A stretch of DNA of 64,000 bases from Nitrosomonas marina (GTDB taxonomy: Bacteria > Pseudomonadota > Gammaproteobacteria > Burkholderiales > Nitrosomonadaceae), in NCBI RefSeq assembly GCF_900110145.1, contig NZ_FOCP01000012.1, positions 40,250-104,249 on the forward strand. Reading direction: 5' to 3'. This document shows, piece by piece, positions 1-9,144 of this stretch. The stretch's first letter is position 1, and each line of letters begins with the position of its first letter. The translations under genes and the position numbers were made by a program. Below the pieces are notes generated by a model. That model ran no database searches. It was not told the DNA's origin and was given only the letters and a program-made list of their open reading frames with translations.

Positions 1-492
1 TAGAATCGGTTCTCCATCGATGGGCCAGTCAATACCCAGCGCAGAATCCTTCCAGAGAATACAGCGCTCATGTTGCGGGGCCCAATAATCGGTTGTCTGG
101 TACAGAAAATCAGCGTATTCAGACAGCACGACGAAACCGTGCGCAAACCCGGCAGGCACCCAGAGTTGTTTTTTGTTTTCAGCGCTCAGTATCTCGCCAA
201 CCCATTGTCCAAAAGTCGGCGACATACGGCGTAAATCAACCGCTACGTCGTAAACTTCACCTACAACCACACGAACCAATTTGCCCTGTGGCTGCCTGAT
301 CTGGTAATGCAGTCCGCGTAGCACCTGTCTGGCTGAACGGGAATGATTTGCCTGCACAAAGGACACATGCTGACCGATTGCGTGTTGAAACTCGCGCAAG
401 TTAAAACTCTCGAAAAAAAAACCGCGCGCGTCACCAAACACTTTCGGTTGTATCAAAAAAACTTCGGGTATTTCCAATTGTGTTGCTATCAT
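1..492 (-). CDS. rfbC: dTDP-4-dehydrorhamnose 3,5-epimerase, 3' end cut by window
   Basis: The minus strand is open from an ATG at 492 to the window edge, 164 codons without a stop. It encodes the RmlC/RfbC cupin that epimerises dTDP-4-keto-6-deoxyglucose on the way to dTDP-L-rhamnose for surface polysaccharide. Typical features are the N-terminal DARGFFFESF segment, the catalytic-His region LRGLHYQ, and WVPAGFAHGF followed by a YADFLYQTTDYW segment. About 20 residues at the C-terminus should lie outside the window. No strong ribosome binding site precedes the ATG, so the start is less certain than the identity. The neighbours to the right are also sugar-nucleotide and lipid-carrier genes, consistent with an O-antigen or EPS locus. 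Confidence 0.9.
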   Translation of the reverse strand, partial: MIATQLEIPEVFLIQPKVFGDARGFFFESFNLREFQHAIGQHVSFVQANHSRSARQVLRGLHYQIRQPQGKLVRVVVGEVYDVAVDLRRMSPTFGQWVGEILSAENKKQLWVPAGFAHGFVVLSEYADFLYQTTDYWAPQHERCILWKDSALGIDWPIDGEPIL

Positions 493-922
493 CGGGCAAG
501 ACTCAAATTTTCCGTTTCGGTAGCTGTTGCAGGCAGCATCCCACATCTATTTCCTGTCTGTCGAATGGCGCTTAAGAATGGTACAGATTATATTCGCAGG
601 AATTATCATCACTCAGTGACCGTAACGGGTTATCGTTGCAAATATACGGTTCGCTAGTCAGAAAAACATTGGTCAACCTGAGATTACTGACGAACAACAA
701 ACCCAGGCTTTCGGGTAATTCGGGTAATGATCGCACCAGAACCGCATAAAACAATCGGTCAATCACGTGCTGAACCGGAAAACATTGTACTATATTACTC
801 CTGATCACATAAAACCCAAGCTGAAGCTTCTGGCTTAAAATACTGGCTGTCGTTCATATAAAACAGACCCAGAGGCTCTCGTTTTATCACTGGAAACCGC
901 GTAATACCAATTTCATACATAT
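493..922. other. Intergenic region without a recognised gene
   Basis: About 430 bases between the minus-strand rfbC and the plus-strand ABC-like gene, so it should hold two divergent promoters. Short open frames here (for example 572-808 on the minus strand) have no recognisable product and no good ribosome binding site. I see no convincing operator, hairpin or RNA gene. Confidence 0.4.
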
Positions 923-2578
923 ATGATTCACACACAATATTACAAGCGCCTTGCAGAAAAAATGACTTCCTGTCGTGAAATGCTCTTTGTTGCATTGCTG
1001 GTAATATTTATTATCGCATTCACTCTGTCAGCTATACCCTTTTACATTCAAAAGATACTGCACGCCGCATTTATTGAAAAAAACACATATGCCATACAGG
1101 CAGGATTTCTGGCAGTGATGCTATTGCTGACCATCCGCAGTCTCGCTGAATACGGCAACAAGTACCTAGCGGGAAAGACGAGCAATTGTCTTCTCAAACA
1201 ACTGAACGCCGATTTATTCAACACACTCCTCAATCTGCCCATATGTCGTTATCAGCAGCTGGACAAACATCTGTCGACAACAAAGGCGCTTACCAGCATC
1301 CGAGAAATTTCCCGACTTACAGTTCATATAATCACTGTACTTGTGCGCGATATACTGATCCTTTTCGGCTTGGTCGCATACCTAGTCTGGCTTGATCAGG
1401 ATTTTGCACTCTTTATTGCTTTGCTGATTCCTTTTGCTATTCTGATGCTGCAAGTCATGCAGGGACAACGCAACGCCTTTCTTCATGTAGAAAAACCATC
1501 GTTTAACGCGCTGGTTAGACATTTACGGCGTTCGATCGAAAATTTTCGACATATACGGCTTTACCACGGCCAGCAGCAAGAATACCGCCTTTTAAAACAG
1601 GCGTCGCACTCATTACAACAAACAATCATACAGCAGACCAACTATAGTGCATTTATCCAGACATTGTGCCAGCTTGTTCTTGCTTTGATCATTGTTGCCA
1701 TATCGTATCTGATGATGCAACAGGCAGTCAGAAGCCAATTTTCAATTGACCAACTTGGAGCCTATGTCGCAGCTACATTGTTAATGATGGCACCCATCAG
1801 TCGACTGGCGGATTTGCCCCGAATATCACGAAGCATACAAAAAGATCTCGATCAGATTGTCTTGTTACTCGATCAACACACCGTTTATAGTCATGATAAA
1901 CCGGCAATTCCAGCTACAAAAGGCAGCCTTTCATTTGAATCAGCCAGCTTTTACAGTTCGGTACCGGAAAGAAGTTTGCAGTATACGCTTGATCTAAAAA
2001 TCAAACCTGGCGAGATCGTGGCATTAGTGTGTCAATCCAAATCAGATTGCGCTTTGCTGATTGATATATTGCTCGGCTTCAAGAAACCTTCAGCGGGAAA
2101 AATACTGCTGGATGATATTCCGTATGAAGCCATGGAACACGCTGATCTGCTCGCACACTTTGCCATGGTGTCAAACAAGCCTGTCATCCTGAACAGTACT
2201 GTAGCCAATAATATTGCGTACGGTTTGACAGAATGCGCCAACGAAGCCAGCATTACTGCTGTTGCCCACATCGCACGAGCCTCACGCTTTGTTCGTGAAA
2301 TGCCCGACGGACTGCAAACCCGGGTTGACGAAAACGGCGCAAGCTTGACCCGACATCAGTGGCAGAAAGTCGAAGTCGCTCGAGCACTGCTGAAAAACTC
2401 TCCGGTTTTGATTATAGACAATCTGTGGCTGCAACCGAATCGACCACTTTTGAATGAAGCGCTTATGACCTTGATGCAAAACCGTACCGTGATTGTTCTC
2501 CTGCAAACTATACCTGCAACAGACGAGCACATCGATCGAATTTTTTTACTGAATAACGGCGCAATAACAGAAAAATAA
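923..2578 (+). CDS. MsbA-like ABC exporter half-transporter with degenerate ATPase
   Basis: 551 residues with the layout of an ABC exporter: about six membrane helices in residues 20-300, then a nucleotide-binding-like domain from about 335. Every ATPase motif is altered. The Walker A position reads VCQSKSDCALL with no P-loop glycines or GKS/T; the signature is LTRHQ instead of LSGGQ; Walker B ends LIIDN instead of DE; and the H-loop position is LLQTI, with glutamine for histidine. The flanking framework, such as the ENGASL lead-in and VARALL after the signature, is kept and the frame is intact. It is most likely a pseudo-ATPase paralogue of MsbA. Its stop codon directly abuts the stop of the convergent epimerase gene. 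No clear ribosome binding site precedes the ATG. Confidence 0.75.
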   Translation: MIHTQYYKRLAEKMTSCREMLFVALLVIFIIAFTLSAIPFYIQKILHAAFIEKNTYAIQAGFLAVMLLLTIRSLAEYGNKYLAGKTSNCLLKQLNADLFNTLLNLPICRYQQLDKHLSTTKALTSIREISRLTVHIITVLVRDILILFGLVAYLVWLDQDFALFIALLIPFAILMLQVMQGQRNAFLHVEKPSFNALVRHLRRSIENFRHIRLYHGQQQEYRLLKQASHSLQQTIIQQTNYSAFIQTLCQLVLALIIVAISYLMMQQAVRSQFSIDQLGAYVAATLLMMAPISRLADLPRISRSIQKDLDQIVLLLDQHTVYSHDKPAIPATKGSLSFESASFYSSVPERSLQYTLDLKIKPGEIVALVCQSKSDCALLIDILLGFKKPSAGKILLDDIPYEAMEHADLLAHFAMVSNKPVILNSTVANNIAYGLTECANEASITAVAHIARASRFVREMPDGLQTRVDENGASLTRHQWQKVEVARALLKNSPVLIIDNLWLQPNRPLLNEALMTLMQNRTVIVLLQTIPATDEHIDRIFLLNNGAITEK

Positions 2579-4447
2579 TCAGTGCACTGTTTCGCCGTTC
2601 GGCGCATATTCAGGCACCCAGCCCGCGAGTTCAATTCGCGCCTCCGCATCGTTAAGCGACTTGATTTTTTCAAACCGGGCCACAAACGCCACCAGCCATT
2701 GCTCATTGACCTCAGGCGCCTGTGCAATTCGGAGTTTTGTGTGTGGTGTCGGCACGGTGTTTTCATTTGCTGACAATAATTCTTCGTGCAGTTTTTCACC
2801 GGGTCGCAACCCGGTATAGATTATGCGGATATCGTCTTCACCCAGACCGGACAGGCGAATCATGTCACTGGCAAGGTCCTTGATTTTTACGGGATCGCCC
2901 ATATCCATCACGAAAATTTCCCCGCCGCCTTTCAACCCCCCCATCAAACCTGCCTGCAACACCAGTTGTGCAGCTTCTGGAATCGACATGAAATAACGCG
3001 TCATCTCCGGGTGAGTAACTGTTATCGGACCACCACTTGCAATCTGTTTGCGAAATTTGGGTATAACACTCCCCGCGCTACCCAGGACATTACCGAATCG
3101 CACCATTACAAAGCAGGTTAACTGATTGTGATTCCTGGTCGATTGCTGCATTGCCTGGCAGACCATTTCTGCCAGACGTTTGCTGGCACCCATGATATTT
3201 ACCGGATTGACTGCTTTGTCGGTTGATACCAGAACAAACTTCTTTACCTGATAACGTATTGCCGTACTGGCCAAAACATAAGTACCCATCACATTATTCA
3301 TAACGGCCTGCCAGGCATTTTCATGCTCCATCAACGGCACATGCTTGTAAGCAGCGGCATGGAAAACGACAGTTGGACGAAACTGCCGGAACAGCTGGTC
3401 GATACGCGCACCGTCCTTGACGTCCCCGATCGCAAACGACATTTTAGTTTCAGGAAACTTCTTTGCAAATTCCTCCTGCACACAATACAAAGCATATTCG
3501 TTACGTTCGAGCAATACCAGATATTCAGGCCGGAATGCAATAATCTGACGACACAGCTCAGCACCGATTGAGCCACCCGCACCGGTAACCATGATAACTT
3601 TGTCTGTCAGAAACCCATGCAGCCCTTCATCATCCAGCACGACAGGCGCACGCCCCAGCAGATCGTCCAATTGAATTTCACGAATCTGTGAAATAGTTGT
3701 TTTGCCATTAATAAGATCCTGATAAGATGGAACTATCATCGCTTTTACACCCATTTCCGAACACATTTCCAATATGTGCCGGCGCAACCGGTGCGAGAGT
3801 GAAGGCATGGCGATAATGACATGCCCTACGTTTAACTTCTGCACCCAATGCGGTAAATTGTCAATCACTCCCAGCACCCGCACGCCATGTAGACGGGTAC
3901 CCAGCTTTCTGGGATCATCGTCCAATAAACCGACGACATGCCAGTCGTGACTGCTTGCCAGATCTTTGACGAGATTAACTGCTGTACTACCTGCACCCAA
4001 TATCAGCACCAGCTTTCCATCGTAGTTCTCAAGGCTGTATAAGCGACGCTCTTTCCAGGCACGATAGATCAGCCGACTGCCGCCCATAATCATCAAGAGC
4101 AGAACCGGCGCCAGCACACTGACCGAGAATGGCACCATCTCCAGGAGCCCACGTTGCCAGATAACAATTGAAACAAAAACCGCGCTTAACAATACCGAAA
4201 CAGTGATACGCTTCAAATCCGGCAGGCTGGCGTAACGCCACAGCCCTCTATACAAACCGAGCCACAGAAAAGTAACTGCCTGAACCGGCAATATCCAGGA
4301 CATTAAATCGAAAAATAACGCAAACGGTAAAACTGAAATTCTAAAATCTATATAAAACAGAAAGGCAAGTAACCAGGCTGTTGCAACCGCAAACAAATCA
4401 TGAGAGAACGCAATAACTGAACGGATACCGAATTTGTTTCCCAGCAT
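2579..4447 (-). CDS. Membrane NDP-sugar 4,6-dehydratase/epimerase (CapD/WbpM/FlaA1 family)
   Basis: 622 residues. The N-terminus has four membrane helices (residues 10-120), followed by a Rossmann-like domain with GAGSTAVN near residue 150 and a catalytic SDR domain with the NAD motif GAGGSIGAELC near residue 290. This is the domain order of WbpM/CapD enzymes, which make UDP-4-keto-6-deoxy-HexNAc precursors at the inner membrane. A GTG at 4459 is also in frame. I prefer the ATG at 4447 because an AGGTGAG ribosome binding site lies 7-8 bases before it and the GTG falls inside that site. The ATG starts one base after the stop of the upstream transferase gene, so the two are translationally coupled. 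Confidence 0.88.
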   Translation of the reverse strand: MLGNKFGIRSVIAFSHDLFAVATAWLLAFLFYIDFRISVLPFALFFDLMSWILPVQAVTFLWLGLYRGLWRYASLPDLKRITVSVLLSAVFVSIVIWQRGLLEMVPFSVSVLAPVLLLMIMGGSRLIYRAWKERRLYSLENYDGKLVLILGAGSTAVNLVKDLASSHDWHVVGLLDDDPRKLGTRLHGVRVLGVIDNLPHWVQKLNVGHVIIAMPSLSHRLRRHILEMCSEMGVKAMIVPSYQDLINGKTTISQIREIQLDDLLGRAPVVLDDEGLHGFLTDKVIMVTGAGGSIGAELCRQIIAFRPEYLVLLERNEYALYCVQEEFAKKFPETKMSFAIGDVKDGARIDQLFRQFRPTVVFHAAAYKHVPLMEHENAWQAVMNNVMGTYVLASTAIRYQVKKFVLVSTDKAVNPVNIMGASKRLAEMVCQAMQQSTRNHNQLTCFVMVRFGNVLGSAGSVIPKFRKQIASGGPITVTHPEMTRYFMSIPEAAQLVLQAGLMGGLKGGGEIFVMDMGDPVKIKDLASDMIRLSGLGEDDIRIIYTGLRPGEKLHEELLSANENTVPTPHTKLRIAQAPEVNEQWLVAFVARFEKIKSLNDAEARIELAGWVPEYAPNGETVH

Positions 4448-4448
4448 T

Positions 4449-5441
4449 TTAACGCTCACCTGCGTAAGGTTTCTTACTCAGATCTGCCATCAATATCAAT
4501 CCCAGATAGATCGCTCCCCATATAAGAACGACAGCTAATTGAATATATGCAGCCTGACCATTAATCCATACGGCACTCGCACCTGCTAACAACATCAGCC
4601 CATATCCAAGTAATGCCGTATTTTTATGCCCCAGACCGCTTTGTACCATTCGTTGATAATAATGTTCTCGATGCGCCTGCCAGATTTTCTCACCACGCAG
4701 CAATCGTTTTATTAGGGTCACCGTTGTATCCACAATAAATGGCGAAAAAACCAATAATGGCACCCATAATGACCATAACCCATTCATCCATCCAATCAAT
4801 CCCATGACGGCTGCCAGGAAACCTGACGGAATCGCACCCACATCGCCAAGAAAAATCCGTGCCGGATGAAAATTATGAAGTAAAAACCCGAGTGACGCTG
4901 CCGCTACTGATACATTGGTTACAGCAAAACCGATATCACCGGATAAAAAAGCCATCAGCCCGTAAAAACCGAATCCGAACAATATCATGCCACCAGCAAG
5001 GCCATCAGAGCCATCCATAAAATTAAACAGATTGCACATCCACAGCATTGCCAGCGTAATGCCTACTACCAGCGGCCATTCATGCAAATCGAGCATTAGA
5101 GAAAAGCAGCATCCCAGCGCAACCAGCAAATGTACACATAAACGATAGCCGACTGGTACGTTCCGGATGTCATCAACAATCGATATTCCGGCCAATATGC
5201 CAATACCCAGCCAGACAGGTACCGGTAGCTGTACCGATACAGCCAGCCATGCCAAGATCACACCGGCCAACAAACCGATACCACCAATACGCGGCACAGG
5301 TTTGGTGTGCAGTGATCTTGAATTCGGATAATCAAGAACTGCAGATGTTTTCCACTGTATGAGCCATGCAATTGAGCAATAGGATACAAAAAAAGCTATC
5401 AGCAATGCAGCAACAACCGATAGAGGAAAATCCAGAAGCAT
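4449..5441 (-). CDS. WecA/MraY-like undecaprenyl-phosphate sugar-1-phosphate transferase
   Basis: 330 residues, nearly all hydrophobic, with about ten membrane helices. Glycosyltransferase family 4 motifs are visible: the LFNFMDGSDGLAGG aspartate-rich loop near residue 140, FLGDVGAIPSG near 195, and a basic HREHYYQRM loop near 260. It would load a HexNAc-1-phosphate (or similar) onto undecaprenyl phosphate to start polysaccharide synthesis. Together with the coupled dehydratase gene downstream, it forms the initiating and sugar-modifying pair common in O-antigen loci. The exact sugar cannot be read from the sequence. Confidence 0.85.
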   Translation of the reverse strand: MLLDFPLSVVAALLIAFFVSYCSIAWLIQWKTSAVLDYPNSRSLHTKPVPRIGGIGLLAGVILAWLAVSVQLPVPVWLGIGILAGISIVDDIRNVPVGYRLCVHLLVALGCCFSLMLDLHEWPLVVGITLAMLWMCNLFNFMDGSDGLAGGMILFGFGFYGLMAFLSGDIGFAVTNVSVAAASLGFLLHNFHPARIFLGDVGAIPSGFLAAVMGLIGWMNGLWSLWVPLLVFSPFIVDTTVTLIKRLLRGEKIWQAHREHYYQRMVQSGLGHKNTALLGYGLMLLAGASAVWINGQAAYIQLAVVLIWGAIYLGLILMADLSKKPYAGER

Positions 5442-5475
5442 AATGATCGGATCATCCCAAATTCGTTTCTAAGCA

Positions 5476-5509
5476 CCGTTTTTCCACTTCACGAACAGTG
5501 GAAAAACGG
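5476..5509. terminator. 13-bp perfect inverted repeat, probable terminator
   Basis: Arms at 5476-5488 and 5497-5509 are perfect complements around an 8-base loop. It lies between the end of the aminotransferase gene (transcribed leftward) and the start of the transferase gene, 74 bases beyond the aminotransferase stop. There is no long T-run after the stem on either strand, although the stem itself is rich in A and T pairs, so termination efficiency is uncertain. Confidence 0.55.
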
Positions 5510-5582
5510 GTTTTAAGGCGTATAAACCGAAAACAACTTCGGATTAACGTAAAAAATTTCGCAAAACCTCAAGGCATAGCGC

Positions 5583-6800
5583 TTAAGGCATTGGATTCTC
5601 TGCATAGCTTTGATGTGCCGCAGATTCAGCGGTCCCGCGTTTGAGATTCACACCCATGTCCAAGAACACCGTTTCCAGCGCGTTCAAACACATCACCACA
5701 TTTTCAACTCGGCTGGATGTACCCATTAAACCAAAACGCCAGACTTTCCCGGCAAAATCGCCAAGACCGGCGCCGATTTCCAGACTGTAATCGGCGAGCA
5801 ATCTGTCCCGAACCGCTTTATCATCGACGCCGTCCGGTATATAAACGGAATTCAACTGTGGCAAACGATATTGCTCGTCAACCACATAACGGATGCCCAT
5901 GGTTGCAAGGCCCGCTTTAAAAGCTTCATGATTGCGCCGATGACGCGCCCACGAACGCTCAAGACCCTCCTCATACAGTATCACCAGGGATTCGTGTAAA
6001 CCATACAATGAATTGGTCGGTGCTGTGTGATGATACGTACGAGTCGACGATCCCCAGTAACCCAGCAGCAAGCCAATATCCATAAACCAGCTATGCACCT
6101 TGGTTTTACGATTCTTAACCAGATTGGTCACGCGTTCGGAAAAGCTGACTGGCGATAAACCTGGCGGACATGAAAGGCACTTCTGACTGCCTGAATAAAT
6201 AGCGTCAATACCCCATTCATCGACCTTGATAGGTGAACCACCCAGCGACGTTACCGTATCAACAATCGTCAAACAATCATATTTTCGCGCAATTTCACAC
6301 AGTGTTTGCGCATCTGACAGTACGCCGGTCGATGTTTCGGCATGAACAAACGCCAGAATTTTGGCATCCGTATGTTGCTTGAGCGTATCCTCGACTTTTT
6401 GCGGGTCAACGGGCTCACCCCACTTGTCATCGACAACTACCGCAACCCCGCCATGTCGCTCTACATTTTCAATCATACGCGAACCAAATACGCCATTACG
6501 GCAAACCACCACTTTATCACCCGGCTCTATCATGTTGACAAAACACATTTCCATTCCCACAGATCCGGGGCCTGAAACTGAAAACGTCATTTTGTTTTTG
6601 GTTTGAAAAGCATAACGCAACAGATCCTTGATTTCTTCCATCATATCGGCAAAAACGGGGTCAAGATGACCCAGCGTTGGCCGTGCCATGGCCGATAGAA
6701 CACGATGGTGCGTATCGGACGGGCCGGGGCCCATTAAAATTCGTTGTGGTGGATAAAATGTAGCAATATTCTTTGCAGAACGAAAATCTTCGGTAGTCAT
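5583..6800 (-). CDS. Serine-glyoxylate / alanine-glyoxylate type aminotransferase
   Basis: 405 residues, a class V PLP aminotransferase. Seen: the N-terminal LMGPGPS motif, FSVSGPGSVGMEMCF for cofactor-phosphate binding, VDTVTSLGG with the ring-binding aspartate, and SGSQKCL with the Schiff-base lysine near residue 205. The family includes serine-glyoxylate, alanine-glyoxylate and serine-pyruvate aminotransferases; serine-glyoxylate is the usual call in beta-proteobacteria, linked to glycolate/glyoxylate salvage. A TTG at 6806 is in frame, but the ATG at 6800 has an AGGA at the right spacing. It is a single gene, with the probable terminator at 5476-5509 downstream. Confidence 0.85.
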   Translation of the reverse strand: MTTEDFRSAKNIATFYPPQRILMGPGPSDTHHRVLSAMARPTLGHLDPVFADMMEEIKDLLRYAFQTKNKMTFSVSGPGSVGMEMCFVNMIEPGDKVVVCRNGVFGSRMIENVERHGGVAVVVDDKWGEPVDPQKVEDTLKQHTDAKILAFVHAETSTGVLSDAQTLCEIARKYDCLTIVDTVTSLGGSPIKVDEWGIDAIYSGSQKCLSCPPGLSPVSFSERVTNLVKNRKTKVHSWFMDIGLLLGYWGSSTRTYHHTAPTNSLYGLHESLVILYEEGLERSWARHRRNHEAFKAGLATMGIRYVVDEQYRLPQLNSVYIPDGVDDKAVRDRLLADYSLEIGAGLGDFAGKVWRFGLMGTSSRVENVVMCLNALETVFLDMGVNLKRGTAESAAHQSYAENPMP

Positions 6801-7139
6801 GAACAATCCTAGTATTATTGTAAAGTTAAAATGTTTCTTAGCATCATCAAAGGGCTAATTTTAACAAGTGATTGGAAAGTTTACTATAAACCAGATAGTA
6901 TTCAGTCAATTTTATTTATCTGTCTTGTATGTACCGTATGCAAATAATGCAACAGTTCATATTGTGCCCAGGCACTTATTGAACCAGAAATACCATGAAA
7001 TGTCTCAGTATCATGCCAGTCGACAAACCGGTTTTTTACAACATTAGGAAAAGACTCCAAACGCGTTTACGAAGCGGGCATCAGCACACGAAAAGGCGTT
7101 TATCGCCCTGCTTCCAGTATACTCCTTCAACAAATCATC
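6801..7139. other. Divergent intergenic region with two competing hairpins
   Basis: AT-rich region between the aminotransferase (leftward) and the efflux operon (rightward). Just before the efflux gene, 7071-7079 and 7105-7114 can pair as a 9-bp stem with one bulge. A shorter hairpin, GGCG (7095-7098) with CGCC (7104-7107), uses part of the same right arm, so the two exclude each other. No T-run follows. No gene is recognised. Confidence 0.35.
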
Positions 7140-8291
7140 ATGTTTATTCGTAACACCCGATCTATCATCACAGTGCTGCTTCTTTTAAGCGCGGCGTCGT
7201 TGTACTGGTACTCACCTAATGACGATGAACCTGAGGCCAGTTCTTTTCTGACGCGCACACTGGACTATGGCGATATCATCCAGACCATTTCCGCGAACGG
7301 CACATTGACACCTGTTGTTCTCGTGAATGTCGGCACGCAGGTTTCAGGTACAGTTGCCAAACTGCACGCCGATTTTAACGACCAGGTCGAGACCGGCCAG
7401 ATACTTGCGGAACTCGACCCGGCACTGCTGCAGGCACAGTTACAGCAATCCAGGGCCAATCTGCTTAGTGCGCAGACGCAGTACAGTATTGCGCAAAGCA
7501 AGCTCAAGCGTCATCGAGAGCTGCATGAACAAGGCTTTATCTCGATTGAAGCACTCGATATCGTCAGGCAGGAACTCGATGCAGCCAATGCACAACTGGC
7601 GGTCAGTCAGGCGCAGGTTGAAAGAGACAGCGCCAACCTGAATTACAGTATTATCAAATCACCGATATCCGGTGTCGTGATTGCGCGCGATGTTGATGTC
7701 GGACAAACCGTTGCCGCAAATTTTCAGACGCCTGTGCTGTTTCAGATAGCCAAAGACTTACGTGAAATGCAGATAAATATCAGTGTTGCTGAGGCGGATA
7801 TCGGTTTATTACGCATCGACCAGCCAATCAATTTTACCGTTGACGCCTATCCGGAGAGCACATTCACCGGCAGAGTCAAACAGGTTCGTCTGAACCCGAC
7901 GATACAGGAAAACGTCGTTACCTATAATGTTGTTGCCATGGTCAATAACATTGACGGTTCGCTTTTACCTGGCATGACTGCCAATATTCACTTTGTTGTC
8001 AATCAGAGACAAAATGTATTGCGCGTACCAAATGCTGCGCTACGATATCAACCTAAAGCGTCCGAACCCAGCCCAGACAAGCAGCAGCGACCTGCCGGAC
8101 AGCCCGGTCAATCCGTGATTTACCGGCTGATTGACGGCCGCCCAGTTGCGACACTTATATCCAGAGGAATTACAGACGGCCATTTCACTGAAATAGTTGC
8201 CAGCACCGTTAACGCTGGCGACACTGTAGTCATACGGGAAAAAAGTGATCCGAAGGATTCCCAGACCAAATTTAGATTCAGGATGTTCTGA
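7140..8291 (+). CDS. macA: MacA-like periplasmic membrane-fusion (HlyD-family) protein
   Basis: 383 residues. One N-terminal membrane anchor (residues 8-23) is followed by a biotinyl-lipoyl half (VGTQVSGTVAKL), an alpha-helical hairpin rich in Q, A and L (about residues 95-170), the second lipoyl half (SPISGVVIARDVDVGQ) and a beta-barrel domain. This is the adaptor of an ABC-driven tripartite efflux pump, linking inner-membrane ATPase/permease to a TolC-type outer-membrane channel. No TolC gene is in the window. The ATPase gene begins 9 bases downstream. The substrate is unknown: macrolides, peptides and siderophores are all known for the family. Confidence 0.88.
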   Translation: MFIRNTRSIITVLLLLSAASLYWYSPNDDEPEASSFLTRTLDYGDIIQTISANGTLTPVVLVNVGTQVSGTVAKLHADFNDQVETGQILAELDPALLQAQLQQSRANLLSAQTQYSIAQSKLKRHRELHEQGFISIEALDIVRQELDAANAQLAVSQAQVERDSANLNYSIIKSPISGVVIARDVDVGQTVAANFQTPVLFQIAKDLREMQINISVAEADIGLLRIDQPINFTVDAYPESTFTGRVKQVRLNPTIQENVVTYNVVAMVNNIDGSLLPGMTANIHFVVNQRQNVLRVPNAALRYQPKASEPSPDKQQRPAGQPGQSVIYRLIDGRPVATLISRGITDGHFTEIVASTVNAGDTVVIREKSDPKDSQTKFRFRMF

Positions 8292-8300
8292 TAGATTCAA

Positions 8301-9059
8301 ATGTCGACAAACCAGCCAGCGCCCTCTCCCACTACGCTAATTCGAATTGCACAACTGCACAAAAGCTACAAACTCATTGATGCCGATGGCAATACAATCG
8401 AAAACCCGGTGCTACAAAATATCAATCTGATTATTGAAAAAGGTGAATTTGTCGCTATCATGGGCCATTCTGGATCAGGAAAATCGACTCTGATGAATAT
8501 ACTCGGCTGCCTGGATACACCAACGAGCGGGGATTACTGGCTGGAAAACCAGAATGTCGCCATGCTGTCGAATGACGCACTTGCCCGGCTTCGCAACCGT
8601 TATATCGGTTTTGTATTTCAGGGGTTCAACCTGTTAAATCGCATGACAGCGCTTGATAATGTCGCAGTACCGCTATTATATGCCGGAGAAAACCGCGCCA
8701 GCAGTCGACAACAGGCTATGGAGCAGCTACGGCGCACCGGACTGGAAAAATTCGCCATGCACCATCCCAATCAATTATCCGGCGGCCAGCAACAACGCGT
8801 AGCCATCAGCCGCGCACTGATCAACCAGCCACCATTGATTCTCGCCGATGAACCCACGGGTAACCTTGACACCCAAACCAGCCAGGAGATCATGACCTTA
8901 TTTGAGCAGCTAAACCGAGAACAGGGCATCACAATTGTTCTGGTAACGCATGAAAATGACATCGCAGCTTACGCCAGAAGGTTGATTCTTATCAAAGACG
9001 GAAGCATTGTATATGATGGTGATCAGGCACTTGAGAACGTACCTGACCCGGTTGTATGA
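8301..9059 (+). CDS. MacB/LolD-type ABC transporter ATP-binding protein
   Basis: 252 residues, a complete nucleotide-binding domain with Walker A GHSGSGKST near residue 57, signature LSGGQQQR, Walker B and D-loop [11 protein letters not shown], and the H-loop histidine in LVTHE. The sequence has an insertion before the lipid-facing loop and an IENPVL segment near residue 35. In E. coli MacB this domain is fused to the permease; here it is a separate gene between the adaptor and the permease. It powers the efflux pump by mechanotransmission at the inner membrane. Confidence 0.9.
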   Translation: MSTNQPAPSPTTLIRIAQLHKSYKLIDADGNTIENPVLQNINLIIEKGEFVAIMGHSGSGKSTLMNILGCLDTPTSGDYWLENQNVAMLSNDALARLRNRYIGFVFQGFNLLNRMTALDNVAVPLLYAGENRASSRQQAMEQLRRTGLEKFAMHHPNQLSGGQQQRVAISRALINQPPLILADEPTGNLDTQTSQEIMTLFEQLNREQGITIVLVTHENDIAAYARRLILIKDGSIVYDGDQALENVPDPVV

Positions 9060-9144
9060 TTCATTATTATCATTCCTTCCGTTTGTCTGCTTACTATGAT
9101 GCAATATACCCTGACGTTAACCTCTTTCCGATTGCTGCAGTGAT

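Noticed and set aside
343..808. Open frames of 78 and 104 codons near the left edge
   Set aside because: The plus-strand frame is largely antisense to rfbC and neither has a ribosome binding site or recognisable product.
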